DNA of 15,118 bases, taken from the NCBI GenBank assembly GCA_964430565.1, contig CAYSFD010000038.1:1-15118 (forward strand), written 5' to 3'. The position numbers and the translations under genes are program-made. Shown here piece after piece: positions 1 through 7,270 of the stretch; the stretch's first letter is position 1; each line of letters starts with the position of its first letter. The notes beneath the pieces were generated by a model. The model was not told the DNA's origin, ran no database searches, and worked only from the letters and a program-made list of their open reading frames with translations. Source of the DNA: VBDM01 sp964430565. GTDB lineage: Bacteria > Pseudomonadota > Gammaproteobacteria > Burkholderiales > SG8-39.

Positions 1-33
1 AGGTCAGCGGTTCGATCCCGCTTACCTCCACCA
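1..33 (+). tRNA. tRNA-Ala (probably GGC), 3' part only
   Basis: The window opens inside a tRNA. Visible are the T arm (stem agcgg/ccgct around a ttcgatc loop, 6-22), the 3' strand of the acceptor stem (23-29), the discriminator A at 30 and an encoded CCA at 31-33. The piece closely resembles the 3' end of proteobacterial tRNA-Ala(GGC) as I know it. The anticodon lies outside the window, so the identity is inferred. It is 39 bases upstream of tRNA-Glu and probably co-transcribed with it. Confidence 0.8.
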
Positions 34-72
34 AACCGGCCTGCGGCCGTCGTAATCGTAAGAGTCCTTCTG

Positions 73-148
73 GTCCCCATCGTCTAGAGGCCTAGGACAT
101 CGCCCTTTCACGGCGGTAACAGGGGTTCGAATCCCCTTGGGGACGCCA
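73..148 (+). tRNA. tRNA-Glu (TTC)
   Basis: This is a complete tRNA with encoded CCA (146-148). The acceptor stem gtcccca pairs with tggggac. The anticodon arm (100-116) has loop ctttcac with anticodon TTC at 107-109, and its first stem pair is a T-G wobble. The T arm is aggggttcgaatcccct. It is nearly identical to the classical proteobacterial tRNA-Glu. Its 3' end is duplicated at 3079-3098 and 7607-7627, which marks it as the target of integrated elements; the tRNA itself is left intact. Confidence 0.97.
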
Positions 149-150
149 AC
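130..150 (+). repeat. Attachment-site copy 1 (3' end of tRNA-Glu)
   Basis: The 3' part of tRNA-Glu, core aatccccttggggacg, runs from the T-arm through CCA and two bases beyond. The same core recurs at 3079-3094 and 7607-7622. Tyrosine-recombinase elements commonly use the T-arm and 3' end of a tRNA as attB and rebuild the tRNA on integration, which matches an intact tRNA here and short partial copies downstream. Confidence 0.75.
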
Positions 151-157
151 AAAGCCG

Positions 158-171
158 GGGGCATTTGCCCC
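158..171 (+). terminator. Weak hairpin after the tRNA genes
   Basis: A 5-bp GC stem (ggggc/gcccc, loop attt) lies 9 bases after the tRNA-Glu CCA. It is placed where a tRNA-operon terminator would be, but no T tract follows, so it is only terminator-like. Since it lies beyond the attachment core it belongs to the inserted module rather than to the original tRNA locus. Confidence 0.25.
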
Positions 172-274
172 ACAATCGACCGCACCATGAGCGCGCCAGC
201 TGTAGCACCATGTTTCGGGACGCGGAGAAATTCACCGCCCACCGGTCGTCCCCCACCCGCAAGGCACCTCAATC

Positions 275-720
275 GTGAAGGCATCCCCGCTTGCGTGCCT
301 TGCCCTCTATCTTGTCGCGGCTTCCACCGCTGGTGCTGGGATTACCGGCCACGTAGTCAGCATCGCTGACGGCGACACCTCCTCACGGTCTTAGACTCAG
401 CAAGGCGGCAGCACAAGGTTCGCAGATACACGCAAACTTAGGTGCGCTACTTCAACTGGACGGCGACCCTCGACTGCTACAAGGTTGACCGATTCAAACG
501 TCAGGTCTGTCGAGTAAGGGTGGACCGTCAGGACGTGGGACTAGCTCAAGTCCAAGCAGGACTTGCACGGCACTACAAGAAGTACCAGGGGGAGCAAACG
601 CCAGAGGAACGGACGGCGTACTCACGCGCAGAAAACGATGCCCGCTTGTCTCGGCTGGGGTTATGGGCGGATGATAAGCAGATGCCGCCGTGGGACTGGC
701 GGCGCACGAAGGGGCAATAA
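275..720 (+). pseudogene. Staphylococcal-nuclease (thermonuclease-like) gene, frameshifted and internally deleted
   Basis: From a GTG at 275 the frame reads a signal-peptide-like segment and then ITGHVVSIADGDT, the usual start of an exported SNase domain. At about 380 the frame shifts. The continuation LTVLDSARRQHKVR is read in the frame that opens at 382, and meets a TAG at 439-441. The segment that normally carries the GIDAPE motif and its catalytic Glu is missing. The same frame resumes at 442 with a well-preserved C-terminal half: KVDRFKR with the second catalytic Arg, LAQVQAGLARHYKKYQ, and GLWADDKQMPPWDW, ending at TAA 718-720. Known SNases cut DNA or RNA using two Arg, Asp and Glu residues. 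This copy lacks the Glu region and has two lesions, so it should be inactive. A separate 92-residue product from GTG 442 is unlikely to be functional. Confidence 0.75.
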
Positions 721-763
721 GCGCAGTTTTTCACAATCGCCGTGATGGCGCCTCTCAGAATTT

Positions 764-2011
764 ATGACGCTACGCTACAGCAATAGAATCGGCCATACCC
801 TTTTCAATGAGGGGGAGCGCAGCGATTTTGTTTACCGCTTGGTATCCGGGCAGGTAGAAATAACCCGACGTGTGCCGGGCGGATCGACGGTCGTCGGGCA
901 AATCAAGCCGGGCGAGTTTATCGGTGAGATGGGAGTGCTTGTCGCGTGCCCGCGGAGTGGAACTGCTCGGCTCACGGCCGATTCGGAGGTCGAGCAGTTT
1001 ACTCGCACCGAGTTTCTCGACTTCATTTCGAAGGACGCCGCGATGAGCGCGCGGCTTATGGATGCGCTGAGCTTGAGAACGCGATCGCAGGTAGAGCTGC
1101 TCAAGCAATTGCCTGACTTACGCTGTCGAAAGGCACTGAAGGGTTTCGGCCCGGTGTTTCGCTATCGCTTGAAGCGTTTTGTCGATTGGCTGCATGAGGC
1201 ATTGAGAGCCCGCATGAAGTCTATTCCGTTTACTCGCGGGGCTCGTTCTGTAGCCATTAAGCCTGGGCTGCCCGAGCGTATCTTCAAGAAAGGCAGCCAT
1301 CTATTCGAGGAAGGCGATCCTGCGGATCAGCTGTTCTGGATCCGATCGGGCCGCGTCCATATCATGAAACGCATGGAAGGAACCGTACACCGCCAGATCG
1401 GCGTTGCGAGCAAGAACGAGTTTATCGGCGAGATGGGCGTCTTGGAATCGCTGCCGCGTAGCGCAAGTGCCTTGGCGGCGACTGAAGTGGTGGTAACGGT
1501 GATTTGCCAGTCCGATTTCTTTGAATTGATGCAGAACTCGCCTTCCGCGTATTTCACCGTGATCGATTCTCTGTGCGAGCGTGCCAATCGGCTGCGTCAG
1601 GTGATCCGACGTCTCAGCGCTGTGCACGGGATTTCCGAATATGCCGACGAGAGTATTTTTGAGATCGTGCGATCCGTGGACAGCGTGGCTCAGCTGGCAA
1701 CACAACGCCTCGTGGACGAGACGTTGAAGGTGCGGCGGTTCTTCCATCTGCAGTTAGAGAACGGGAAGTACATGAGGAATATCTACCAAAAATCCTTAAG
1801 GAGGGAGGCCTCGAAAGAGGAATTGGAAAGAGCCAATGCGTATTTTCGCGACTACCTCAAGATAGCTGGGATCGGGACTCTGCTCCTTCTTCCGGGCGCA
1901 CCCCTCACCATCCCTCTCGCGGTCAAGATAGGGAAGGCGATGGGCGTGGATATTCTGCCGGGAGAAGCGGCCGAGCAGCCGAGGAAGCAATGGGCTGGGA
2001 AGGGGACATAG
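764..2011 (+). CDS. Protein with two cyclic-nucleotide-binding domains and a LETM1-like C-terminus
   Basis: 415 residues. CNBD 1 covers about 5-105 and CNBD 2 about 168-285. Each has a phosphate-binding cassette with the key pair intact: FIGEMGVL then PR (E55/R64; E223/R232). Both therefore look able to bind cAMP or a related nucleotide. No helix-turn-helix follows either domain, so it is not a CRP-type transcription factor. The last 60 residues, FRDYLKIAGIGTLLLLPGAP then TIPLAVKIGKAMGVDILP, form a hydrophobic, Gly/Pro-rich segment resembling the membrane part of LETM1-like proteins; that match is from memory and weaker than the CNBD assignment. A role as a nucleotide-gated membrane-associated protein is inference. 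The start is ATG 764, since a stop (743-745) lies just upstream in frame; no good ribosome site is seen. By eye, its third codon positions are more AT-rich than those of the operon at 7996-14274. Confidence 0.8.
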   Translation: MTLRYSNRIGHTLFNEGERSDFVYRLVSGQVEITRRVPGGSTVVGQIKPGEFIGEMGVLVACPRSGTARLTADSEVEQFTRTEFLDFISKDAAMSARLMDALSLRTRSQVELLKQLPDLRCRKALKGFGPVFRYRLKRFVDWLHEALRARMKSIPFTRGARSVAIKPGLPERIFKKGSHLFEEGDPADQLFWIRSGRVHIMKRMEGTVHRQIGVASKNEFIGEMGVLESLPRSASALAATEVVVTVICQSDFFELMQNSPSAYFTVIDSLCERANRLRQVIRRLSAVHGISEYADESIFEIVRSVDSVAQLATQRLVDETLKVRRFFHLQLENGKYMRNIYQKSLRREASKEELERANAYFRDYLKIAGIGTLLLLPGAPLTIPLAVKIGKAMGVDILPGEAAEQPRKQWAGKGT

Positions 2012-2078
2012 GCGGCCCTCCATAGATACGCGCGGGTCGTGCCGCAATTCGGTCCCAGCGGGGTATGAATTCTCTCCC

Positions 2079-2106
2079 TTGAGCCAATTCTGATCTCGGA
2101 TAATAT
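2079..2106 (+). promoter_or_regulatory. Putative sigma-70 promoter of the lipoprotein gene
   Basis: A -35-like ttgagc (2079-2084) is followed after 16 bases by a -10-like taatat (2101-2106). Transcription would start near 2113, leaving a leader of roughly 85 bases before the ATG at 2197. It lies in the noncoding gap between two same-strand genes, so the lipoprotein is probably transcribed on its own. Confidence 0.45.
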
Positions 2107-2196
2107 GGATTCCTCGAGCTTGGGCTATCGGGTGCCGAATCCGGATTACGACATCAGAAACTTTGATCGATGTATGCGCACCAGGAGAAAGGACAA

Positions 2197-2742
2197 ATGA
2201 ATATGAAGAACACAATGCTCGCACTGGTGATATGTATCGCTATGGTCGGATGCGCCACGCCGCTTACGGTGACGTTCGACTACGATACGGCAGCGAATTT
2301 CGCAGCTTTGAAGACCTTTAACTGGATGCCGGCCACCGGCAATGCGGCTGCCGATGAGCTGCTGGTCAAGAAGATCAGGAACACCGTGGATGCCCAGCTC
2401 CAGTCAAAAGGACGCATCGTGGCCGCAGACAATCCTGATTTTCTTATAGCCATGCAGCTTTCCGGCAAGGCCACCTATGGTGGTTCCACGGCGGTTGGCG
2501 TATCTGTCGGCATTCCGGTCGGCAGGGCGGGAAGAGTCTCCGTGGGCGGGGGAAAAAGCAAGGCCCACGAAACGAAGGAGGGAACGCTGGTGCTGGACTT
2601 CGTGGACGCCAAGACCAAGTCGCTCCTCTGGCGGGCAACTGCTTCGGCCGCGGTCAGCCCGGCCGGTTCGCCCGAGGAACAGCAGCAACGGATCAGCGAA
2701 GCGATCGCGGAGATGCTTGCGCACTTTCCGCCCGGGAAATAG
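2197..2742 (+). CDS. DUF4136-family lipoprotein
   Basis: 181 residues from ATG 2197. An earlier in-frame ATG at 2170 would add nine polar residues before the signal peptide; 2197 is preferred because aggagaaagga sits just upstream and gives a normal signal peptide. The N-terminus (MNMKNTMLALVICIAMVGC) is a lipoprotein signal with the lipid-accepting Cys at residue 19. The mature part begins with VTFDYDTAANFAALKTFNW, the pattern typical of DUF4136, and ends with LVLDFVDAKTKSLLWRATAS and a short helix. Family members are small envelope lipoproteins of unknown function in Gram-negative bacteria. It stands alone behind its own putative promoter. Family assignment is good; function is unknown. Confidence 0.85.
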   Translation: MNMKNTMLALVICIAMVGCATPLTVTFDYDTAANFAALKTFNWMPATGNAAADELLVKKIRNTVDAQLQSKGRIVAADNPDFLIAMQLSGKATYGGSTAVGVSVGIPVGRAGRVSVGGGKSKAHETKEGTLVLDFVDAKTKSLLWRATASAAVSPAGSPEEQQQRISEAIAEMLAHFPPGK

Positions 2743-3077
2743 CGGCAAGCGCATGAACGCCTACACGATTACAGTGATGGAGATGACCAAGGCTGAGCTG
2801 CCGGCGGCGGTCACCGCCCTTTCCAGTTCCCGGCTGCGGGAACACAGGCTACCGTCGGAGTGACGGCGCTCGTCGGGCACATGAATGTCGGGGTCGACGC
2901 GACTCTGCGGGACCGGTCGGGGGTCGCCTGGGTGGGCGAAGAGTGTGCGTCAACGCCGGCCTCGAGAAGGTGAGACAGTTCCCGCGATAGGCTTCCCCGC
3001 TGGGCTGGGAAGCCAGGCTACGGCGCCCGCAACCACGCATCGCACGGCAGCGCGACCCAATCGGTTATATACGCGGC
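2743..3077. other. Gene-poor stretch before attachment copy 2
   Basis: No convincing gene is seen. A 36-codon frame (ATG 2753 to TGA 2863) follows the lipoprotein closely, but it has no ribosome site and no recognisable family, so it is not called. A 7-bp inverted repeat, gcttccc (2991-2997) and gggaagc (3007-3013), could form a hairpin but has no T tract. The rest looks like eroded DNA at the end of module A. Confidence 0.4.
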
Positions 3078-3078
3078 A

Positions 3079-3098
3079 AATCCCCTTGGGGACGTCAA
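3079..3098 (+). repeat. Attachment-site copy 2 (tRNA-Glu 3' end, 19/20)
   Basis: The sequence matches 130-149 at 19 of 20 positions; the one difference is T for C at 3095, in the CCA region. The exact shared core is aatccccttggggacg (3079-3094). Like copy 3 at 7607 it is preceded by caa, whereas the tRNA has a g at the matching position, so the two downstream copies share one extra upstream base pattern. It is not part of a tRNA. Confidence 0.75.
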
Positions 3099-3442
3099 TA
3101 TTTTCAACAGATTAAAGCACAATCGGCTCGCCAGAATCCAGTCGTGCTTAACTGACGTCGCAAAAAGCGCCCGTTTCGCCCCCATCGGCCCATGTGGAAA
3201 TCAGGCGAACGACGTCGGGCTCGCGATACGTGTACACGACGCCGCGCTCCTTTTGATTCGCGTCGGCTTTTTCAGGATCCCACTTGTAGCGCACCGCCGA
3301 AAGTGTATAGACAATTGTCTTCCGAGGCAGGCGCGTTTGCGTGCAGGCGCTCGTCCACGTTCAGATTGCCTTCGTATTCGGGGAGATTCCGGACCGCAAC
3401 CCGCGCCGGCCCGGCTTGGCGCTCCCCCCGTACACGACTGAA
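3099..3442. other. Left end of module B: remnants only
   Basis: Besides the BrnT fragment described separately, a minus-strand frame read from about 3420 down to a TGA at 3272-3274 gives a protein-like stretch, RVAVRNLPEYEGNLNVDERL, that I do not recognise with confidence. It lacks a start and overlaps the BrnT fragment in another frame, so it is probably the broken end of a second gene. No terminator with a T tract is seen after the ATPase gene that ends at 3443. Confidence 0.4.
3148..3294 (-). pseudogene. BrnT-type toxin, internally deleted remnant
   Basis: A minus-strand frame from GTG 3294 to TAA 3148-3150 encodes about 48 residues. It opens with VRYKWDPEKADANQKERGV, the characteristic BrnT start, and goes straight into VVYTYREPDVVRLIS, the usual C-terminal strand of the family. 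Intact BrnT proteins are about 90 residues; some 40-45 residues between these parts are missing without breaking the frame, and the end (normally a basic ARxATRxER tail) is replaced by unrelated residues. BrnT is an RNase-like toxin neutralised by BrnA. No BrnA-like gene is visible nearby. Family call from memory of the motif. Confidence 0.5.
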
Positions 3443-4255
3443 TCAGCGCCCCGACGCGATCGAGCCGAGGTCGGTGGCATCCGAGCCGACGATGTATTTC
3501 ACGACCTCGTCCATCGTGAAGTCGCCGATCGGGCGGTCGGCGACGGACTGGCCACTGCGCAACACCATGATGCGGTCCGCCACGCTAAAAACGTCTTGCA
3601 GCCGGTGACTGATGATGATGACCGAGACGCCTGTGTCACGCAGACCCCGGATGATGTCCAGGACCTTGCCGACCTCCTTGACTGCGAGGCTTGCCGTCGG
3701 CTCGTCCATGATCACAATGCGCGCCTTGAACGCGACTGCGCGGGCGATGGCGATCGCCTGCTGCTGACCGCCCGACATGCGCTCCACGGTGGTCCGCACG
3801 GAGTCGATTGTGATCTTGAGCCGATCGAGCAAAGCCCGGGTTTCCCGCGCCATGCGGGACTCGTCCAGCCACGGCACGAGCCCGGCAAACCAGGAGTGCG
3901 AATGCTCGCGGCCGAGAAAGACGTTTGCCACGACATCCAGGTTGTCCGCCAATGCCAGGTTTTGGTAGATCATCTCGATACCGCGCGCCCGCGAATCGCG
4001 CGGAGACTCGAACACCACCGGTGCACCATCGAGCCGGATCACGCCGCTGTCAGGACGGTGTACCCCAGTCAGCGTCTTCATCAACGTCGATTTGCCGGCG
4101 GCGTTATCGCCGACGAGGCCAAGCACTTGATTTCGATTCAGCGTCAGGTCGGCGCCGCGCAACGCTTGCACTGCGCCGAAGGATTTGGTGATGGCGTGCA
4201 TCGCCACGAGCGGTGCGTGGGACTGGACCGTAGCGTGAGCTGGCGAACTGGTCAC
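3443..4255 (-). CDS. Sugar ABC importer, ATP-binding protein (single-domain, FrcA-like)
   Basis: 270 residues, one nucleotide-binding domain. Walker A GDNAAGKST is at 49-57; the Q loop, signature MSGGQQQ, Walker B IVIMDEPTASL and the switch His (SHRLQDVF) are all present, so it should hydrolyse ATP. Ribose- and xylose-type importers often use a fused double ATPase near 500 residues; the single-domain form matches fructose-type (FrcA) systems and suggests a dimer. The called start is GTG 4255 with only a weak ribosome site (aagaacg); an in-frame ATG at residue 19 (MHAITKSFGAVQ) is possible. It is the last gene of the operon, 39 bases after the permease. Confidence 0.92.
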   Translation of the reverse strand: MTSSPAHATVQSHAPLVAMHAITKSFGAVQALRGADLTLNRNQVLGLVGDNAAGKSTLMKTLTGVHRPDSGVIRLDGAPVVFESPRDSRARGIEMIYQNLALADNLDVVANVFLGREHSHSWFAGLVPWLDESRMARETRALLDRLKITIDSVRTTVERMSGGQQQAIAIARAVAFKARIVIMDEPTASLAVKEVGKVLDIIRGLRDTGVSVIIISHRLQDVFSVADRIMVLRSGQSVADRPIGDFTMDEVVKYIVGSDATDLGSIASGR

Positions 4256-4294
4256 CGTTCTTGATCGCTGGTTTGATGTCGATTGAGGGCGCCG

Positions 4295-5293
4295 TCAGCG
4301 CCGCTTGCTGCGCCACTGATCGGCGTAGACCGCGCCGGCAATGATCATACCCATAACAACCATCTGGTAGTACGTCGACACGTTCACTAGGTTGAGGCCG
4401 TTGGTGAGAATCGCCATAGCGATCACGCCCAGAAACGTGTTGAAAATGCCGCCGCGTCCGCGACCGAGCGCGGTGCCACCGATCACCGTTGCCGCGATCG
4501 ACTCGAGCTCCATGCCCTCGCCGAGCGTGGCATGCCCAGAAACCGCGCGCGACGTGAGCACGACCGCAGCCAGACCGACCAGAAAACCGTGCAGCGACCA
4601 GACCGCGAGTTTGACGCGTGCGACCGGCACGCCAGAGTAATGAGCGGCCTCTTCGTTGCCGCCGATCGCATACACGTGTCGACCGAACCGCGTCTTCGTC
4701 ATTAGATAGGCGCAGAACAGGAATACCACCGCGGCGACGATGGCCGGCACCGGGATGGTCAATATTTGGCCCGCACCTAGCCAGCTGAATTCAGGCGGCA
4801 TGTCGGTGATGGGCAAACCACCCGAGAAGATGAGCGCGAGCCCGCGCGCCGCGGAGAACATGGCTAGCGTAGCGATGAACGGCGGCAAGCCCGCTTTGGC
4901 CACCATGAGGCCATTCATTGCACCCACGGCGAGCCCAATCAACAGCCCTGAGATGATACCTGGCCATAGGCCGTAATCGCTCATAATCATCGAACTGGTG
5001 ACGCTGACGAACCCGATCGCCATGCCAACGGACAGATCGAACCCGCCGGACAGAATCACCATCGTTTGGCCGCATGCGGTAATGCCGAGGATCGCCATCT
5101 GCCGCGCGACGTTGCGCAAGTTGGTCCCGCTCGTGAAGTTTTGATTGAGCGTGGCGAACACGGCGACCATCAGGACGATGACCAGGAGCAAGCCGACGCG
5201 CGTCCACGACATCGCCTTGAGGTCGCCTATCAGCACCTCGCGCCAAGTGCGCAGCGCGACCTCACCGGCAGGCGGATCGACCTTCGCCGTCAT
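4295..5293 (-). CDS. Sugar ABC importer, permease (RbsC-like)
   Basis: 332 residues with many hydrophobic segments and the standard motifs of the ribose/xylose/galactoside permease family: ITACGQTMVILSGGFDLSVG, then GHATLGEGMELESIAATVIGG, with TALGRGRGGIFNTFLG next. It forms the inner-membrane channel, probably as a homodimer, with the ATPase at 3443-4255 and the periplasmic protein at 5340-6341. Start ATG 5293 lies 46 bases after the binding-protein stop. The only purine-rich tract (aagg) is about 13 bases upstream, so translation is probably weaker than for the binding protein, as is usual in such operons. The cytoplasmic N-terminus of about 30 residues is polar. The substrate cannot be told from the permease. 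Confidence 0.93.
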   Translation of the reverse strand: MTAKVDPPAGEVALRTWREVLIGDLKAMSWTRVGLLLVIVLMVAVFATLNQNFTSGTNLRNVARQMAILGITACGQTMVILSGGFDLSVGMAIGFVSVTSSMIMSDYGLWPGIISGLLIGLAVGAMNGLMVAKAGLPPFIATLAMFSAARGLALIFSGGLPITDMPPEFSWLGAGQILTIPVPAIVAAVVFLFCAYLMTKTRFGRHVYAIGGNEEAAHYSGVPVARVKLAVWSLHGFLVGLAAVVLTSRAVSGHATLGEGMELESIAATVIGGTALGRGRGGIFNTFLGVIAMAILTNGLNLVNVSTYYQMVVMGMIIAGAVYADQWRSKRR

Positions 5294-5339
5294 TGCACTC
5301 GAACAGCCTTCAGATTGCCGTGCCGAATGCGCGAGCGTC

Positions 5340-6341
5340 TCAGAGTGGCGGGCGCCAGCCCTTAGGTTGACGGACTGCGGAGATGTCCACTTGGTCGGCG
5401 TTGTCCTTGGTCATCACCGAGGTCGGCGTCATCAGTTTCTCCGGCGCCGGGATCGGTTTTTTCTCGATCGCGAGCAGCGCCGCGCGCATTCCCCATCGTC
5501 CCATCAGAACCGGGGTTTGCGCCATCGCGGCGGTGATCCAGCCATTGCGCACAAAGCGCTCGGTGTCGTCGTTGTAGTCGACCGTGGTGATCACCACCTG
5601 GCCCGGCTTCTTGCCCTGCGCGAGGAGGGCCTGCGCCGCACCGATCGCCAGTCGATCGGCACCAGTGAACACCGCATCGATCTTCGGGAATGTCTGGCTC
5701 CAATCCTCCATGAGCTTCAGGCCGCGATCGGTGGCATTGGGCGTCCACTGCTCGGAAAGGATCTTGATGCCGGGATGCTTGGCCGCGTAATCCTGGAAGC
5801 CTTTGGCGCGATTGATGAAGGCGCCATTGCCGGATACTCCGCTCATCATCACCACGTTGCCCGTGCCCTTGAGCGCCTTGACGATGAACTCGCCCTGGAG
5901 CCGCCCCATCTCGTAGTCGTCGGAGCGGATGCGGCCAATCGCCCGCTGGTTATCGCTCATGATGTTGACGTTGATCACCGGAATCCCGGCAGCGATCGCC
6001 TGGTCGATCTGGGCCATTGCTGTTACGGAGGTACCGGGCACCAGGCAGATGGCATCGACCTTGTTGGCGATCAAGTCCTCCATCTGCGACACCTGTTTGG
6101 CGATGTTCTTGTGCTCGCCGGCATCGAATAGGAGGACCTTCACCCCGAGTTTCTCGGCCTCATCCACGAAGCCATAGGCCTGCGCCACAAAGTGCGGGAT
6201 CGACATGTTAGGCTCGAGCACGCCGATGCGATAGGGCTTGCTGGCTTTCGCGGGGCGCGGGATGGGCTCCTGCTGGGCCCATGCAGACGAACCGATGGAC
6301 AGCGCGGCAACGGCCAGCGCTCCGGCGAACAGTTTTCTCAT
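5340..6341 (-). CDS. Sugar ABC importer, periplasmic binding protein (Peripla_BP_4)
   Basis: 333 residues. A clear Sec signal (MRKLFAGALAVAALSIGSSA, cleavage after AWA, residue 22) precedes the mature chain. The fold pattern is that of RbsB-type proteins: YRIGVLEPNMSIPHFVAQAYGF, VDAICLVPG, GIPVINVNI, and DAVFTGADRLAIGAAQAL near the hinge. The ribosome site aaggagg lies 5 bases before ATG 6341 and is the best in the operon. It binds the substrate in the periplasm and hands it to the permease. RbsB-type families bind sugars, polyols or AI-2-like compounds; the exact ligand is not evident. It follows the dehydrogenase gene with a 99-base gap holding a hairpin. Confidence 0.93.
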   Translation of the reverse strand: MRKLFAGALAVAALSIGSSAWAQQEPIPRPAKASKPYRIGVLEPNMSIPHFVAQAYGFVDEAEKLGVKVLLFDAGEHKNIAKQVSQMEDLIANKVDAICLVPGTSVTAMAQIDQAIAAGIPVINVNIMSDNQRAIGRIRSDDYEMGRLQGEFIVKALKGTGNVVMMSGVSGNGAFINRAKGFQDYAAKHPGIKILSEQWTPNATDRGLKLMEDWSQTFPKIDAVFTGADRLAIGAAQALLAQGKKPGQVVITTVDYNDDTERFVRNGWITAAMAQTPVLMGRWGMRAALLAIEKKPIPAPEKLMTPTSVMTKDNADQVDISAVRQPKGWRPPL

Positions 6342-6383
6342 GGTTTCCTCCTTGTGGTTGAGATTTGAGGCGAAGCAGATTGA

Positions 6384-6389
6384 ATTGTA
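6384..6389 (-). promoter_or_regulatory. Possible -10 element upstream of the binding-protein gene
   Basis: On the minus strand the hexamer tacaat lies 43 bases before ATG 6341. It matches the sigma-70 -10 consensus at five of six positions, but no good -35 element lies 16-18 bases upstream. It could give extra transcription of the transporter genes independent of the dehydrogenase gene. Confidence 0.25.
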
Positions 6390-6410
6390 GTCTTACTCGA
6401 GGCGCGAGCG

Positions 6411-6428
6411 ACCGCGTTGTCGCGCGGT
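6411..6428 (-). other. Intercistronic hairpin, dehydrogenase/binding protein gap
   Basis: A perfect 6-bp GC-rich inverted repeat, accgcg/cgcggt with a 6-base loop, lies 12 bases after the dehydrogenase stop and 70 bases before the binding-protein start. No T tract follows on the minus strand, so it is more likely an mRNA-processing or stabilising structure than a full terminator. Confidence 0.4.
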
Positions 6429-6440
6429 GTCCGCAATGGC

Positions 6441-7238
6441 TCAGTCGATGCGTCCGCCCGAAAAGCGACGGCCCGGAACCGATAGGAAGTAGCCAACCGC
6501 TTGCCCGCCATCGGCGCCGATGACGCTGCCGGTGGTGTAGCGCGACTCGTCGGAGGCTAAAAACACGGCCGGACCGGTAATATCCTCGCCCGAGCCGACG
6601 CGCCCCATCGGCACGCCCTTGCGCCGGCCCTCGTAGATTTCTGGATCAGCGTACATCCCCTCGGTTCCCGGCGTGCGAATGTATCCCGGTGTGATGGCGT
6701 TTGCGCGGATGCCGTAGGACGCCCACTCCACCGCCTGGAGTTTGGTCAGCATCAGCAGTCCGGCCTTGACGACGCTATACGAACCCGCCCAGTTGTAGGG
6801 GAACAGACCCGCGATGGATGCGATATTTACGATGCAACCGGAATGCTGCTTGATCATGTGGCGAGCAGCGCCTTGACTCACGAGAAAGGCGCCCTTAAGA
6901 CCGATGTTCATGGTCGTATCCCAGGCGAGCTCGGAGAGCGCTTCGAGCTTGCCCGGCACGATCTTCATCGCGTTGTTGACGACGATGTCGATGCGGCCAA
7001 ATTCCTTGATCGTCGTGTCGATGAGCCGCGTGATGTCCGCCGGCTGGGCAACATCGGCGGCGACCGCGATGCACTTCGTGCCGCGCTCGCCCGCATCGGC
7101 AGCCGTCGCTGCGCAGGTGTTTGGATCCACGTCGTTCACGACGACGCGAGCGCCTTCATGCGCATAAGCGAGAACGATGTCCCGACCGATGCCGCGCCCG
7201 CCGCCGGTGACGATCGCCACTTTTTCCTTGAGTCTCAT
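6441..7238 (-). CDS. Short-chain dehydrogenase/reductase (classical SDR)
   Basis: 265 residues. The cofactor motif TGGGRGIG is at 11-18, NNA at 88-90, the tetrad Asn at 111, catalytic Ser 141, and Y154xxxK158 (YSVVK). An acidic residue at the end of the second strand (D36) suggests NAD rather than NADP. Family members oxidise or reduce secondary alcohols such as polyols, sugars or hydroxyacids. The last 20 residues (GYFLSVPGRRFSGG) are a tail beyond the usual GADGG end. A ribosome site aagaggggaa precedes ATG 7238. It is first in the operon with the sugar-type importer, so it probably acts on the imported compound; that link is inference. Confidence 0.9.
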   Translation of the reverse strand: MRLKEKVAIVTGGGRGIGRDIVLAYAHEGARVVVNDVDPNTCAATAADAGERGTKCIAVAADVAQPADITRLIDTTIKEFGRIDIVVNNAMKIVPGKLEALSELAWDTTMNIGLKGAFLVSQGAARHMIKQHSGCIVNIASIAGLFPYNWAGSYSVVKAGLLMLTKLQAVEWASYGIRANAITPGYIRTPGTEGMYADPEIYEGRRKGVPMGRVGSGEDITGPAVFLASDESRYTTGSVIGADGGQAVGYFLSVPGRRFSGGRID

Positions 7239-7270
7239 GATTCCCCTCTTCCCGCGGTTCGGTGAGCCAG

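Larger units (their letters stand above)
149..3098. mobile_element. Putative tRNA-Glu-associated island, module A (no integrase)
   Basis: The segment is bounded by tRNA-Glu and by the 19/20-base repeat of its 3' end at 3079-3098. It carries a broken nuclease gene, a two-CNBD protein, a DUF4136 lipoprotein and several hundred bases of noncoding DNA. No integrase, excisionase or mobilisation gene is present, so it is either a decayed island or an element that depended on an integrase elsewhere. Boundaries come from the repeats; the island status is inference. Confidence 0.5.

Noticed and set aside
2753..2863. 36-codon frame right after the DUF4136 gene
   Set aside because: No ribosome site, no recognisable family and an ordinary length for a chance frame; not enough to call a gene.
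2991..3013. Inverted repeat gcttccc/gggaagc as a terminator of module A
   Set aside because: It lies about 250 bases after the last gene and lacks a T tract, so a terminator role is not supported.
3341..6131. Plus-strand frames of 307 and 328 codons opposite the sugar importer genes
   Set aside because: Walker, permease and signal-peptide motifs are all on the minus strand; the plus-strand products are low-complexity His/Asp/Arg-rich shadows.
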